Position numbers and translations under genes: made by a program
NCBI RefSeq assembly: GCF_041359055.1
Contig: NZ_JBGJKZ010000001.1
Span: 496,001 to 560,000, forward strand
Length of the DNA: 64,000 nt
Source of the DNA: Paenalcaligenes hominis_A
Lineage (GTDB): Bacteria > Pseudomonadota > Gammaproteobacteria > Burkholderiales > Burkholderiaceae_B
Reading direction: 5' to 3'
Part shown: positions 17,282 through 26,133 of the stretch, one piece after another
Layout of the letters: every line of letters begins with the position of its first letter
Position numbering within the stretch: the stretch's first letter is position 1
The notes under the pieces: model-generated
What the model was told of the DNA's origin: nothing
Database searches by the model: none
What the model saw: only the letters and a program-made list of their open reading frames with translations

Positions 17282-18160
17282 CTAGCGAGCGTCTTCGATC
17301 ATGTACAAAATAGCGTCACGTAAATCGTCATCTGACGCATTCATTGCGGTACCACGGGGAGGCATAGCGCCCTTGCCCGCAATAGCAATTTGCAACATGG
17401 TATCTAGACCTGTTTCAATATAAGGTGCCCAGCTAGCGTTATCGCCGAATTTAGGTGCACCCGCTACCCCAGAACCATGACAAGCAAAACACGCTGCATC
17501 GTAAAGTTTTTTACCATTAGCGAGTTGGTCTGCGGTGGCAGCAGGGATGTCGTTGCCAGCAGCGGCAGTGTCCGCAGCAGGAGCGGTATCGGCAGCAGTG
17601 GCTTCAGCAGGAGCGGCGTCGGATTTCTCTGCGGCCACATCATCGCCGTCAGTGGGCTCATCGAAGTTAGCACCCGCTGCATTGGCCATATAAACCATGG
17701 CGCGTTCTACTTCGATGTCCTCGAGAGCAGTGTTACCGCCTTTGGCTGGCATAGCGCCTTTACCATTTAAGGCGACTTGCAGCATGGCTTCGTAACCGGT
17801 TTGAATATAAGGAGCCCACGCTGCGCTATCGCCGAATTTAGGCGCACCCGCTACGCTGGCTGCGTGACAGGTTGTACAGGTAGTATCGTAGACTTCTTTA
17901 CCTGATTTTAAGGGGAGATCGCCCTCGACTACGGCCAAAGCAAATTTAGCGACTGGCTGAATACGAGCAGATACGCTTTCGGTGTGGTCTGAGCGTGATT
18001 TACCAGTACGTAAGTCATTGGTGTTGATGTCGATGTAATACATGGCTGCACCAACAACGACCAAGAACAAAATAGACAACCAGAAAATACGGGCTGGATT
18101 TTTGACTTCTATGGTGCTTTTGCTATCGTTGTTGTGAGGTTGTTGTTCCGTAAGGCTCAT
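17282..18160 (-). CDS. Membrane-anchored di-haem cytochrome c
   Basis: The 292-aa protein has one N-terminal membrane helix (about residues 29-47) and two class I cytochrome domains with haem sites CTTCH and CFACH. The domains are clear internal duplicates: each has VAGAPKFGD, WAPYI, a TG..ML motif, GKGAMP and a terminal YM helix. Between them lies a low-complexity Ala/Asp/Glu/Pro linker. The distal methionine is probably in the GAMP segment. It is likely a periplasmic electron carrier to a terminal oxidase, of the c4/c5-like group; the partner is not shown here. Confidence 0.88.
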   Translation of the reverse strand: MSLTEQQPHNNDSKSTIEVKNPARIFWLSILFLVVVGAAMYYIDINTNDLRTGKSRSDHTESVSARIQPVAKFALAVVEGDLPLKSGKEVYDTTCTTCHAASVAGAPKFGDSAAWAPYIQTGYEAMLQVALNGKGAMPAKGGNTALEDIEVERAMVYMANAAGANFDEPTDGDDVAAEKSDAAPAEATAADTAPAADTAAAGNDIPAATADQLANGKKLYDAACFACHGSGVAGAPKFGDNASWAPYIETGLDTMLQIAIAGKGAMPPRGTAMNASDDDLRDAILYMIEDAR

Positions 18161-18358
18161 AGTCGGATCCTGCGAAATCGTACAAAGTGGGCGGGCTGAC
18201 TACTGTTTAGGACGTCGCCACAAAAATAAAGGAGAGTTACTAACCCATAATTATAGCGGAGTAAGCGCACTATAGGGATAGGGTCTGGGGGGCTAAATTC
18301 AATCTATAATAAAAATAGCTCAACAAAAAGCATTATACGGGTTAAAATGCTTTATTAG

Positions 18359-18433
18359 GCGCCCGTAGTTCAATGGATAGAATTAGAGTTTCCGAAGCTC
18401 TCGATACAGGTTCGATTCCTGTCGGGCGCGCCA
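18359..18433 (+). tRNA. tRNA-Arg (anticodon CCG)
   Basis: A full cloverleaf is visible. The 7-bp acceptor stem GCGCCCG (18359-18365) pairs with CGGGCGC (18423-18429). There is a D arm, an anticodon stem AGAGT/GCTCT with loop TTCCGAA (anticodon CCG, reading CGG Arg codons), and a T arm ACAGG-TTCGATT-CCTGT. Discriminator G and an encoded CCA end the gene at 18433. Confidence 0.96.
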
Positions 18434-18464
18434 TCTATTTTAGCTAATCGCTTATTTCATCTGT

Positions 18465-20042
18465 TTAGCCTTTAGCCATCTCTAGCTTTTTCTCAAAAGC
18501 CAATACAAACTCCTCAAAACTTTGCCCGGCCTCGTTGGCCTCGACTTGCTCTTGCTGTAGTAGTGACTCGTTGGCTTCTTTTGTTAGGGCTTCTAACGCA
18601 TCCGACGCTATTTCTTGCTCAAGCAAAGCCATCTTATGTGCTTGACTCTGGGCATAGGTGAAATCTACAAAGCTTAGACCCGAGGCTTTAACTTGATGTA
18701 AAAGCTGCGCAGAAGGACAGAGACTAGCGTCTTGTACTTTGGCGAATTGTTCTTGTAATGCGTCTTGGTAATAGGTATGCCCTGTGCCTTTGTCGAACAG
18801 CTCTACATAAGGCTGCATAGCAATTAGGATTTCCTCTGCCCAGCTTTTTAATTCGACATCTTGTTTGCACTGGTTCTTTAAGAGCAAACCGGGTTTACGC
18901 CCTTCGGTAACGACCAAAGCAAAGTTGTTTTTACTGTCTTGACAGAAGCCCCCATCTGGGAAAATAGGGCTTGGTTCGGCAGCACAGAATAATAAAAAAG
19001 CATCTAAAAAGCGCGACGATGCCGCCGACAAACCAATGGGGTCAAACGGATCAATATCGAGACAACGTACCTCTATATACTCTACGCCACGATTAGCTAA
19101 GGCAGTAGCAGGGCGCTCAGTTGATTTAGGCGTGCGCTTGGGGCGAATGTTCGAGTAGTATTCGTTTTCGATTTGTAAGATATTGGTGTTGAGTTGAATC
19201 CACTCACCATCACGGTGTGTACCAATGGCGGCGTAGGCAGGCCAAGAAGTAGTCGCCGCGCGGCGCATACGTAATAAAAACGTGTCTAAATCGTTGTAGC
19301 AAAGTTGCAGTTCTGCTTGAGCTTCTTTGTTTTGGTAGCCTAAGTTGCTCATGCGCAAACTTGTAGCCCAAGGAAGGTAGTACGAGTCAGGGCCAAGTTG
19401 CTCTAGGGGAAGATCGTGCCCATGCAGAAAGTCTTTGGACACAATAGGTGATGCCCCAAACAGGTACATAAGTAGCCAAGAAAAGCGCGTGAAATTTCGG
19501 ATTAAAGCCAGATATCCGTTAGAGCGCTGCTCTTGAAGGGTATGCCCCTCTGTTTCTAATAATGCCCAAATCTGATCGGGTAAGGAGTAGTTGTAATGCA
19601 CACCAGCAATACATTGCATACGTTTTCCATAACGTTCTGCTAGTCCGCGGCGATACACATTTTTAAACAAACCGGAGTTAGAGGTGCCATACCAGCCAAT
19701 TTGAATCTCAGACTCGGGAGGCAAATACGCTGGCATGGATTGGTTCCACATGATTTCTTCGCCTATGTGTTGCGCGACGAATTGATGCACATGCAACAAA
19801 TCAGACTGTAGACCCTCTACTGAAGAGCGAGGACTAGTGATGAGCTCTAATAAGGCTTCAGCATAATCAGTGGTGATATGACCATTGCATAAAGCAGAGC
19901 CTAATGAACGTGGGTGAGGGGTGGCACTTAAAGAGGCCTGAGTATCTACACGTAAGCCTTCTTTTTCAACTCCACGACGAATATCACTAAGTAGAGTTAA
20001 ATTAGATGCTAGTTTTTTTATGTGATTCTGGCTTAATGTCAT
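18465..20042 (-). CDS. gshA: Glutamate-cysteine ligase
   Basis: GshA makes gamma-glutamylcysteine, the first step of glutathione synthesis. The 525-aa protein matches the class found in E. coli (about 518 aa): RGVEKEGLRV near the N terminus, ITTDYAEALLELIT, the YGTSNSGLFKNVYRRGLAERYG segment, and EVRCLDIDPFDP. It is a single gene on the reverse strand next to tRNA-Arg. Confidence 0.95.
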   Translation of the reverse strand: MTLSQNHIKKLASNLTLLSDIRRGVEKEGLRVDTQASLSATPHPRSLGSALCNGHITTDYAEALLELITSPRSSVEGLQSDLLHVHQFVAQHIGEEIMWNQSMPAYLPPESEIQIGWYGTSNSGLFKNVYRRGLAERYGKRMQCIAGVHYNYSLPDQIWALLETEGHTLQEQRSNGYLALIRNFTRFSWLLMYLFGASPIVSKDFLHGHDLPLEQLGPDSYYLPWATSLRMSNLGYQNKEAQAELQLCYNDLDTFLLRMRRAATTSWPAYAAIGTHRDGEWIQLNTNILQIENEYYSNIRPKRTPKSTERPATALANRGVEYIEVRCLDIDPFDPIGLSAASSRFLDAFLLFCAAEPSPIFPDGGFCQDSKNNFALVVTEGRKPGLLLKNQCKQDVELKSWAEEILIAMQPYVELFDKGTGHTYYQDALQEQFAKVQDASLCPSAQLLHQVKASGLSFVDFTYAQSQAHKMALLEQEIASDALEALTKEANESLLQQEQVEANEAGQSFEEFVLAFEKKLEMAKG

Positions 20043-20192
20043 TACCTAAGTTCGCTTATAACTGGCTAAATATGCCGTTGATTGTAATGCGCATTCAGAA
20101 TAAAGGGAAAGACATCTGGCAAGGACAAGGGTTATCAGACGAACTGAAAACCCTTGGGTATAAGTGGAAAATAATGCCGTATTGGCCTAGAG

Positions 20193-20429
20193 CTACGAGT
20201 GTCTGGATGGGATGGTGGGGTTTGGTAAAGGCAACAAGGAATGAGTCAGTGCTTTAGCTATAGCTGCTGGTCGGCTTGATACGTTGAGTTTAATAAAACA
20301 ATTGCGAATGTGGAAATTAACGGTATGGCGGCTTAAACCCAAGATATAACTAATTTCCACCGAAGTTTTGCCTAGAGCGACCCAGTACAAACATTCTCTT
20401 TCTTTAGGGCTTAAGGGTATTTTTCTCAT
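20193..20429 (-). CDS. LuxR-type HTH-only regulator
   Basis: The 78-aa protein is essentially only a LuxR/GerE DNA-binding domain (LSPKERECLYWVALGKTSVEIS...SRHTVNFHIRNCFIKLNV...AIAKAL). Its sequence type resembles the C-terminal half of autoinducer-binding LuxR proteins, but the sensing half is absent. An in-frame TAA lies 15 bases before the ATG and AAGGA lies about 9 bases upstream, so it is a genuine short start and not an obvious truncation in progress. It could be a GerE-like free regulator or a domesticated remnant. Confidence 0.65.
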   Translation of the reverse strand: MRKIPLSPKERECLYWVALGKTSVEISYILGLSRHTVNFHIRNCFIKLNVSSRPAAIAKALTHSLLPLPNPTIPSRHS

Positions 20430-20640
20430 GTTATTGCATCCTTAAATCAAAAAGTCGTAAAAATGTATCTAAAGATTTCTCATAGTGTCTAATATTTGTG
20501 TTTTTCTACAAATTATTCAAGTGTTTTGTCTTTAGGATTAATCCTTACGTAGTTGTCACAGTAGGCAATAAGGTGATCTTGCTGCTAGTTCCGCCTGTAT
20601 TTTGTTGTTCAAGGTGGTAAACTCATTATTTCTTATTGTT

Positions 20641-20694
20641 GGCGCCGATTTGCTTGATCCGCTTGCGGGCGCTCCATAAATCCAGCTAAAGAGG
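20641..20694 (+). promoter_or_regulatory. SAM-II (SAM-alpha) riboswitch upstream of metX
   Basis: The sequence carries the class consensus in order: P1 strand GCGCC (20642-20646), GATTTG, GCTTGC (20661-20666), P1 partner GGCGC (20668-20672), TAAA, and the pseudoknot tail GCTAAAG (20685-20691). The aptamer runs directly into the AGAGG ribosome site for metX, whose ATG is at 20702. In this class, SAM binding is known to sequester the ribosome site and shut off translation, which fits a methionine synthesis gene. Confidence 0.9.
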
Positions 20695-20701
20695 TCCATA
20701 A

Positions 20702-21919
20702 ATGGTCTCGACATCTATTACTGATACATCAATTTCTATTCCCCAGGGCTCGGTGGGGGTGGTTCTTTCCGAGTTTATTCAATTTGACGAACCGTTACGT
20801 TTATCTAGCGGTCAAGTCCTGCCTCAGTACGAATTAGCTATACAAACCTATGGTCAACTTAACCGCGATCACAGCAACGCGGTGTTGATTTGTCACGCCT
20901 TAAATGCCTCCCATCATGTGGCAGGCTTCGACGCTCAAAACCCAGATAGTGTGGGCTGGTGGGATAATATGGTTGGACCAGGCAAGGCGCTAGATACTGA
21001 TCGTTTTTTTGTGATTGGTGTCAATAATATTGGTTCCTGCTTTGGGTCAACAGGGCCTGCGTCTATTAATCCCGCAACAGGCGAACCATGGGGGGCAAGT
21101 TTCCCTATGCTTACTGTAGAAGACTGGGTCCATGCTCAAGCCCGTTTGGCGGATTACTTGGGCATAAAAAAGTTTGCTGCCGTGATGGGCGGGTCTTTAG
21201 GTGGCATGCAAGCACTAAGCTGGGCTATTACCTGCCCTGACCGCGTAGAAAACTGTATTGTTATTGCCAGTACCCCCCGATTAAGCGCACAAAATATTGC
21301 GTTTAACGAGGTCGCGCGTCGTGCCATTATTACCGACCCCGAATTTCATGATGGGAATTACTATAAACACCAAACCGTTCCCACCCGTGGTTTATCTGTC
21401 GCACGCATGCTTGGTCATATTACGTATTTGTCAGACGAGGTCATGGCAGAAAAGTTTGGTCGCGCTCAACGCAACCCCAACGATAGCGGTCAATACCGCT
21501 ATAACTACGATGTGGAATTCGAGGTTGAGTCTTACTTGCGCTATCAGGGTGAAAAGTTTTCAAAATACTTTGATGCAAATACGTATTTGCTTATTACGCG
21601 TGCATTGGATTACTTTGATCCAGCGCGTCATGTGGGCGGGGATTTGGCTCGTAGCTTGGCCCAAGTTACGGCGCGTTTTTTAGTGGTGTCATTTACTACG
21701 GATTGGCGTTTTACACCCGAGCGTTCCCGAGAAATTGTGCAGGCGTTGTTAAAAAACAAAACCAGTGTTACTTATGCTGAGATCGATGCACCTCACGGTC
21801 ATGATGCTTTCCTGCTGGATGACCGACGTTACCATGGTGTGGTTCAAGGCTATTACGATCAAATTGCAGAACAATTAGGCTTAGGTGCGCGTCAACGCAC
21901 AACAGGAGTATTAGCATGA
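20702..21919 (+). CDS. metX: Homoserine O-acyltransferase
   Basis: MetX acylates homoserine (with acetyl- or succinyl-CoA) for methionine synthesis. The 405-aa alpha/beta hydrolase has the nucleophile Ser165 in GGSLGGMQ, Asp in FTTDWRFTP and His in PHGHDAFL. The acyl donor cannot be told from sequence by eye. It is preceded by a SAM-II riboswitch and overlaps metW by 4 bases (ATGA). Confidence 0.95.
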   Translation: MVSTSITDTSISIPQGSVGVVLSEFIQFDEPLRLSSGQVLPQYELAIQTYGQLNRDHSNAVLICHALNASHHVAGFDAQNPDSVGWWDNMVGPGKALDTDRFFVIGVNNIGSCFGSTGPASINPATGEPWGASFPMLTVEDWVHAQARLADYLGIKKFAAVMGGSLGGMQALSWAITCPDRVENCIVIASTPRLSAQNIAFNEVARRAIITDPEFHDGNYYKHQTVPTRGLSVARMLGHITYLSDEVMAEKFGRAQRNPNDSGQYRYNYDVEFEVESYLRYQGEKFSKYFDANTYLLITRALDYFDPARHVGGDLARSLAQVTARFLVVSFTTDWRFTPERSREIVQALLKNKTSVTYAEIDAPHGHDAFLLDDRRYHGVVQGYYDQIAEQLGLGARQRTTGVLA

Positions 21920-22527
21920 CGGCTGTAAGCTTAGCGCAGCGTCCAGATTTGGTCCGTATTGCCAGTTGGATTAAGCCTGCGTCCGATGTATTGGATCTAG
22001 GCTGTGCCGACGGCAAATTGCTTGCGTATTTACACCATGCCAAGCAGGTGCATGGTACAGGCATAGAGCGAGACCCCGAGGCAGTGGTTGCTAGTGTGCG
22101 TCGTGGCGTAGCGGTAGTGCAGCAAAACCTTGAGGAAGGCTTAGCTTTGTTTGAGGACCAGCACTTTGACACGGTAGTGCTTTCTAAAACCTTGCAATCC
22201 ATGCTGAACACCGAACATATCTTGCGTGAAATGGCGCGGGTTGCTCGTTATGGCATTGTGTCTTTTCCAAATTTTGGTCACTGGAGCCACGGTTTGTCTA
22301 TCTTAGCGGGTCGTATGCCAGTTTCTAAAGAAATGCCTTACGAGTGGTATAACACGCCCAATATTCACCTGTGCACTTTACGTGATTTCCAAGATCTGGC
22401 TAAGGCCTTAGGGTTACGTATAACGGATCGAGTAGTATTTAACGGCAAAGATGAGGTGAGTCTGTTGCCCAGCTTACGTGGTACGTTGGCTGTTTATCGA
22501 TTTGAGTCGCCCTTTGCTCACTCTTAG
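21916..22527 (+). CDS. metW: Methionine biosynthesis protein MetW
   Basis: MetW (203 aa) is a small class I methyltransferase-fold protein that partners MetX in many proteobacteria. The SAM-fold motif VLDLGCADGKLLAYL is near the N terminus, and SFPNFGHWSHGL plus YEWYNTPNIHLCT are characteristic of the family. Its overlap with metX implies translational coupling and shared control by the SAM-II riboswitch. Confidence 0.95.
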   Translation: MTAVSLAQRPDLVRIASWIKPASDVLDLGCADGKLLAYLHHAKQVHGTGIERDPEAVVASVRRGVAVVQQNLEEGLALFEDQHFDTVVLSKTLQSMLNTEHILREMARVARYGIVSFPNFGHWSHGLSILAGRMPVSKEMPYEWYNTPNIHLCTLRDFQDLAKALGLRITDRVVFNGKDEVSLLPSLRGTLAVYRFESPFAHS

Positions 22528-22539
22528 CTCGGTGCTCTT

Positions 22540-23778
22540 GTGTCCCATGTTTATCTAAGCTCTCGCGTTTTTCCTTTACTTATTCTTGGCTTTGCAAGCG
22601 GTTTGCCTTTGGCTCTGACCAGTGGCACCTTACAAGCATGGGCCACGGTTGCTAATGCCCCCCTTACTCAGATTGGTTTTTTAACTTTAGTAGGTTCTGC
22701 CTATACGTTGAAGTTCTTATGGGCTCCGCTTATAGATCGCTATGCCATCCCTTTATTAGGGCGTCGCCGAGGCTGGATAGCCCTAAGCCAATTGCTCTTG
22801 GCTGCATCTATTTTTTTGATGGGGGTATTTAACCCATCCGAGCAGTTGGGTTGGATAGCCCTGGTGGCCGTGTTTGTGGCCTTTATGTCAGCCACTCAAG
22901 ACATTGCTTTTGATGCCTATAGTACAGATGTTTTGCGCAGTAACGAGCGTGCAGCAGGGGCAGCCGTTAAAGTTCTAGGGTATCGCTTAGCCATGATTTT
23001 TTCTAGCGGTTTGGCCTTGGTTATTGCCGATCAATGGCTAGGTTGGAACGGCATGTATATGATGATGGGTGGGGTCATGGCGCTGTGCGTGGTCGCTACC
23101 TTACTGGCCCCCGAGCCCGAGGTGACTGTTGCTCCACCTCGCACCTTACGTTTGGCTGTGATCGAGCCGCTTATCGAGTTTTTTAGACGACCCGAAGCCC
23201 TTAGTATTTTGGTTTTGATTGTCTTATATAAACTAGGTGATGCTTTTGCGGGGGCTCTGTCTACCACCTTTTTAATTCGTGGTGCCGGGTTTAGTGTCTC
23301 CGAGGTGGGCACAATCAATAAAATCTTTGGCTTGGCAGCGACCATTATTGGAGCGTTGATCGGTGGGGCTTTGATGGATCGCTTAGGCTTATATAAATCA
23401 TTAATGCTCTTTGGCTTACTGCAGGCGGTGTCGAATTTAGGTTATTGGTATTTAGCGATTAGTGATCAAAATTTATACTGGATGGGGGCGATTGTTGCCC
23501 TAGAAAACCTGTGTGGCGGCATGGGTACAGCCGCTTTTGTGGCTTTACTAATGGCTTTATGTAATCAACAGTTTTCTGCCACGCAGTTTGCCTTACTTTC
23601 GGCTCTGTCTGCCGTAGGGCGTACGTATTTAGCGGGGCCTTTAACACCCCCTTTAGTGGAATCGTTAGGCTGGCCGACGTTCTTTCTATTAACGGTGGTG
23701 CTGGCTTTACCGGGTTTATGGCTTTTGCGGCGCAAACGAGCCGCGATTCTTTCTATGGATAAGCACAAAGCGTCATGA
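22540..23778 (+). CDS. ampG: AmpG-like muropeptide / MFS permease
   Basis: The 412-aa integral membrane protein has about 12 hydrophobic helices and the AmpG N-terminal signature LGFASGLPLALTSGTLQAW, followed by KFLWAPLIDR. AmpG imports anhydro-muropeptides for cell-wall recycling. It starts with GTG, 12 bases after metW. Its end overlaps the next gene by 4 bases. Confidence 0.85.
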   Translation: MSHVYLSSRVFPLLILGFASGLPLALTSGTLQAWATVANAPLTQIGFLTLVGSAYTLKFLWAPLIDRYAIPLLGRRRGWIALSQLLLAASIFLMGVFNPSEQLGWIALVAVFVAFMSATQDIAFDAYSTDVLRSNERAAGAAVKVLGYRLAMIFSSGLALVIADQWLGWNGMYMMMGGVMALCVVATLLAPEPEVTVAPPRTLRLAVIEPLIEFFRRPEALSILVLIVLYKLGDAFAGALSTTFLIRGAGFSVSEVGTINKIFGLAATIIGALIGGALMDRLGLYKSLMLFGLLQAVSNLGYWYLAISDQNLYWMGAIVALENLCGGMGTAAFVALLMALCNQQFSATQFALLSALSAVGRTYLAGPLTPPLVESLGWPTFFLLTVVLALPGLWLLRRKRAAILSMDKHKAS

Positions 23779-24392
23779 TGCTCCTTGTTTTCTATTTGAT
23801 TGCCATTACTGCAGAGGCCATGACGGCTGCTTTAGCTGCGGGGCGACGTGATATGGACTGGGTGGGAGTATGTGTAATTGCGTGCATTACGGCATTAGGC
23901 GGTGGGTCGGTGCGTGATGTGCTCTTAGGACATTACCCGTTGGTTTGGGTGGCTAATCCTGAGTATTTATGGATGACAGCAGGGGCTGCTTTGTTCACTG
24001 CTTTTACCGCACGTATGATGCGTCATTTACATAAGCTATTTTTGGCTTTAGATGCTTTAGGCTTGGTCACCTTTACGGTTTTGGGTTGCCAAATAGGGAT
24101 TGAAATGGGGCTACCTGTCACTATTATTTTGCTAAGCGGTATGCTGACGGGCTGTGCAGGGGGCGTGCTACGTGACATTTTATGTAATGACATTCCTTTG
24201 CTGTTTCGCAAAGAAATGTACGCCAGTGTCTCGATGGTGACAGGGGGACTGTATATGTTGGCGATTCATTACGAGCTACCAGAGTTAGCCAGTATGTTGG
24301 TGCCCATGGGCATAGGGTTGATGCTGCGCTTTTTAGCCCTGCGTTTTAACTGGCAAATGCCACAGTTTGTGTATAGAGACGATTGGAAATAG
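23775..24392 (+). CDS. TRIC/YadS family (UPF0126) membrane protein
   Basis: The 205-aa protein has about seven membrane helices and the duplicated family motif: ITALGGGSVRDVLLG and later LTGCAGGVLRDILCNDIP. Bacterial members are related to trimeric intracellular cation channels or small-solute carriers. It overlaps ampG by 4 bases and its stop is 2 bases from that of the convergent lrgB. Confidence 0.88.
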   Translation: MMLLVFYLIAITAEAMTAALAAGRRDMDWVGVCVIACITALGGGSVRDVLLGHYPLVWVANPEYLWMTAGAALFTAFTARMMRHLHKLFLALDALGLVTFTVLGCQIGIEMGLPVTIILLSGMLTGCAGGVLRDILCNDIPLLFRKEMYASVSMVTGGLYMLAIHYELPELASMLVPMGIGLMLRFLALRFNWQMPQFVYRDDWK

Positions 24393-24394
24393 TC

Positions 24395-25132
24395 TTAGAG
24401 CCATTGCAGTGCAACCAATGCTTGCACAACAAAAGGCATAAATAAAGCGGTTAATACGCCAGTTACACTCATGGCTAAAGCAGAAAATGCTCCCATTCCC
24501 TCATCAATTTGAATAAGGCGCGCCGTGCCAATGGCATGGGCGGATACGCCCATCGCTACCCCTCTAGCAGCAGGCTCATCAATACGCAATAAGTAAAAAA
24601 CGGGTAAAGCTATCACACTACCAATAATGCCAGTAAGAGCGACTGAGACTGCTGTTAAAGAAGGGCTACCCCCAAAGTGCTCTGAAATTGCCATAGCAAT
24701 AGGCATGGTGGTCGATTTAGGCAATAACGAGACGACAAGCTCGGGGCTGGCTCCTAAGCTTATGGTGAGTAAAGCGCTGCTTAATAAACCGGTTAAGGCA
24801 CCTATAACTAAACTAATGCTAAGTGGACGCCAGAGTGCAACCAGTTTAGGCAATTGATGATAAAGCGGAATGGCTAAGGCTACTGTTGCGGGCCCAACCA
24901 GAAAGTGAAGTAGCTGCACGCCAGAAAAATACGTTTCATAGTCAGTTTCAGTTAGTAAGAGCAGAGCAACTATTGCACATACGGAAGTGAAAACGGGCAA
25001 GACCAAAGGGTTTTGATGCAGACGTTGATATAGCTTAACGGTAGCTATGTACACCACTAAGGTCACGGTTAGCCAAAGTAATGGACTGGTATGTAATGCC
25101 TCCCAGATGGGGTGTAGACTAGAGGGATTCAT
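24395..25132 (-). CDS. lrgB: LrgB/CidB-family membrane protein
   Basis: LrgB partners LrgA in holin/antiholin-like control of murein hydrolase export or metabolite efflux. The 245-aa protein is polytopic and has the family region PKSTTMPIAMAISEHFGG and GVAMGVSAHAIGTAR. Its start overlaps the end of lrgA by 14 bases. It is the last gene of ecotin-lrgA-lrgB. Confidence 0.93.
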   Translation of the reverse strand: MNPSSLHPIWEALHTSPLLWLTVTLVVYIATVKLYQRLHQNPLVLPVFTSVCAIVALLLLTETDYETYFSGVQLLHFLVGPATVALAIPLYHQLPKLVALWRPLSISLVIGALTGLLSSALLTISLGASPELVVSLLPKSTTMPIAMAISEHFGGSPSLTAVSVALTGIIGSVIALPVFYLLRIDEPAARGVAMGVSAHAIGTARLIQIDEGMGAFSALAMSVTGVLTALFMPFVVQALVALQWL

Positions 25133-25481
25133 GAGTACGACGACGTTTTAAAAACCAAGATAAACAATAAGCAGTAATCATCTGTGTAATAAGCGTGCCG
25201 ACTACACCCGCTACAATAAAAGGCAACCACTCTTTTTTCAATTGCCCAAACGATAGCATCACACCCGCCACAGCAGGGATGAAAAGCAACATAAGATGAG
25301 AAACCAGCCAGCTTGAAGTGGTCGCTAAGGCAGGGGGCACCCGTTTGCGTATGATCAGGGTAATGAAGAGCATCAACATACCGGCTAGCGGGCCAGGCAA
25401 AGGGATAGAGAACAGGCGCACAAGCACCTCACCTGCTAGTTGAAAAGCTAACAGGGTCATCAAAGCAATAATAAAAGGCAT
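25119..25481 (-). CDS. lrgA: LrgA/CidA-family holin-like protein
   Basis: This 120-aa protein with about four membrane helices matches the CidA/LrgA family (IPLPGPLAGMLMLF, then a VSHLMLLFIPAVAGVM segment). Its ATG directly follows the TAA of the ecotin gene (TAAATG), so the two are almost certainly cotranslated or cotranscribed. Confidence 0.92.
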   Translation of the reverse strand: MPFIIALMTLLAFQLAGEVLVRLFSIPLPGPLAGMLMLFITLIIRKRVPPALATTSSWLVSHLMLLFIPAVAGVMLSFGQLKKEWLPFIVAGVVGTLITQMITAYCLSWFLKRRRTHESL

Positions 25482-26006
25482 TTATTCAGTTATAGCGGTG
25501 TTATATGGAGTAGCAACCCAAGTACGCCAGCGTAGTTCAAGCCCTTGGGGTAAGTACACCACAACGGGTAAGTTGCTGTTGTATTGTAATAAAGATCCGT
25601 TACTTTGGACGGGAACAAACTGCAGCGAGAGTTTGTCATCAGGACAAGCCATTTTGTTACTAACTGGCCCTTCGAGGTTTTTTAGCTCGTAATAATTGTA
25701 ACCCCAGCCTTCTAGGGTTTTTTCTTCAAATTGACCACTGTAATGGCTTGGGTTGCAGTCCATTTCTTGGACTTTACCTGCTAAGAGCTCTATTTTGAGA
25801 TTGTTTTCATAGTTGCCTATGGGCAGATGTATTACATGACGTTGATAGCCAGATTGAGGCGCTGGAAAAGCGTCTAGCACAGAGCTGCTGCTAGGTTCAG
25901 TGTCTTCGACAGGGACCTCCTGGGCATTGAGGGTGCTGAAAAAACAGCAGGCCAATGCAATACCTAAGGGTTTAAGCCATGTGTGTAATTGCGTAGAGTG
26001 CAGCAT
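25482..26006 (-). CDS. eco: Ecotin, periplasmic serine protease inhibitor
   Basis: Ecotin dimers inhibit trypsin-fold proteases in the periplasm. The 174-aa precursor has a signal peptide ending near residue 28 (LNA-QEV). Conserved features include the MDCNP cysteine, KTLEGWGYNYYEL, the reactive loop VSNKMACPDD with Met at P1 and the second cysteine of the disulphide, and YNSNLPVVVYLPQG. It heads an operon with lrgA and lrgB, an unexpected pairing. Confidence 0.93.
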   Translation of the reverse strand: MLHSTQLHTWLKPLGIALACCFFSTLNAQEVPVEDTEPSSSSVLDAFPAPQSGYQRHVIHLPIGNYENNLKIELLAGKVQEMDCNPSHYSGQFEEKTLEGWGYNYYELKNLEGPVSNKMACPDDKLSLQFVPVQSNGSLLQYNSNLPVVVYLPQGLELRWRTWVATPYNTAITE

Positions 26007-26133
26007 AATAAAACTCTATAAAAGAAGAAGCGACCAAGACAGAAATGCGCAATACCGTATTGCTAAAGCTCAATGGCCTCATCAAATTAAAGGTGGTCTG
26101 CCGTTAATTCAGACCGTAAAACTGGAGGGACTC

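Noticed and set aside
20006..20257. 83-codon frame on the + strand beside gshA
   Set aside because: It runs antisense to the gshA start and the LuxR-type gene and has no ribosome site or recognisable domain.
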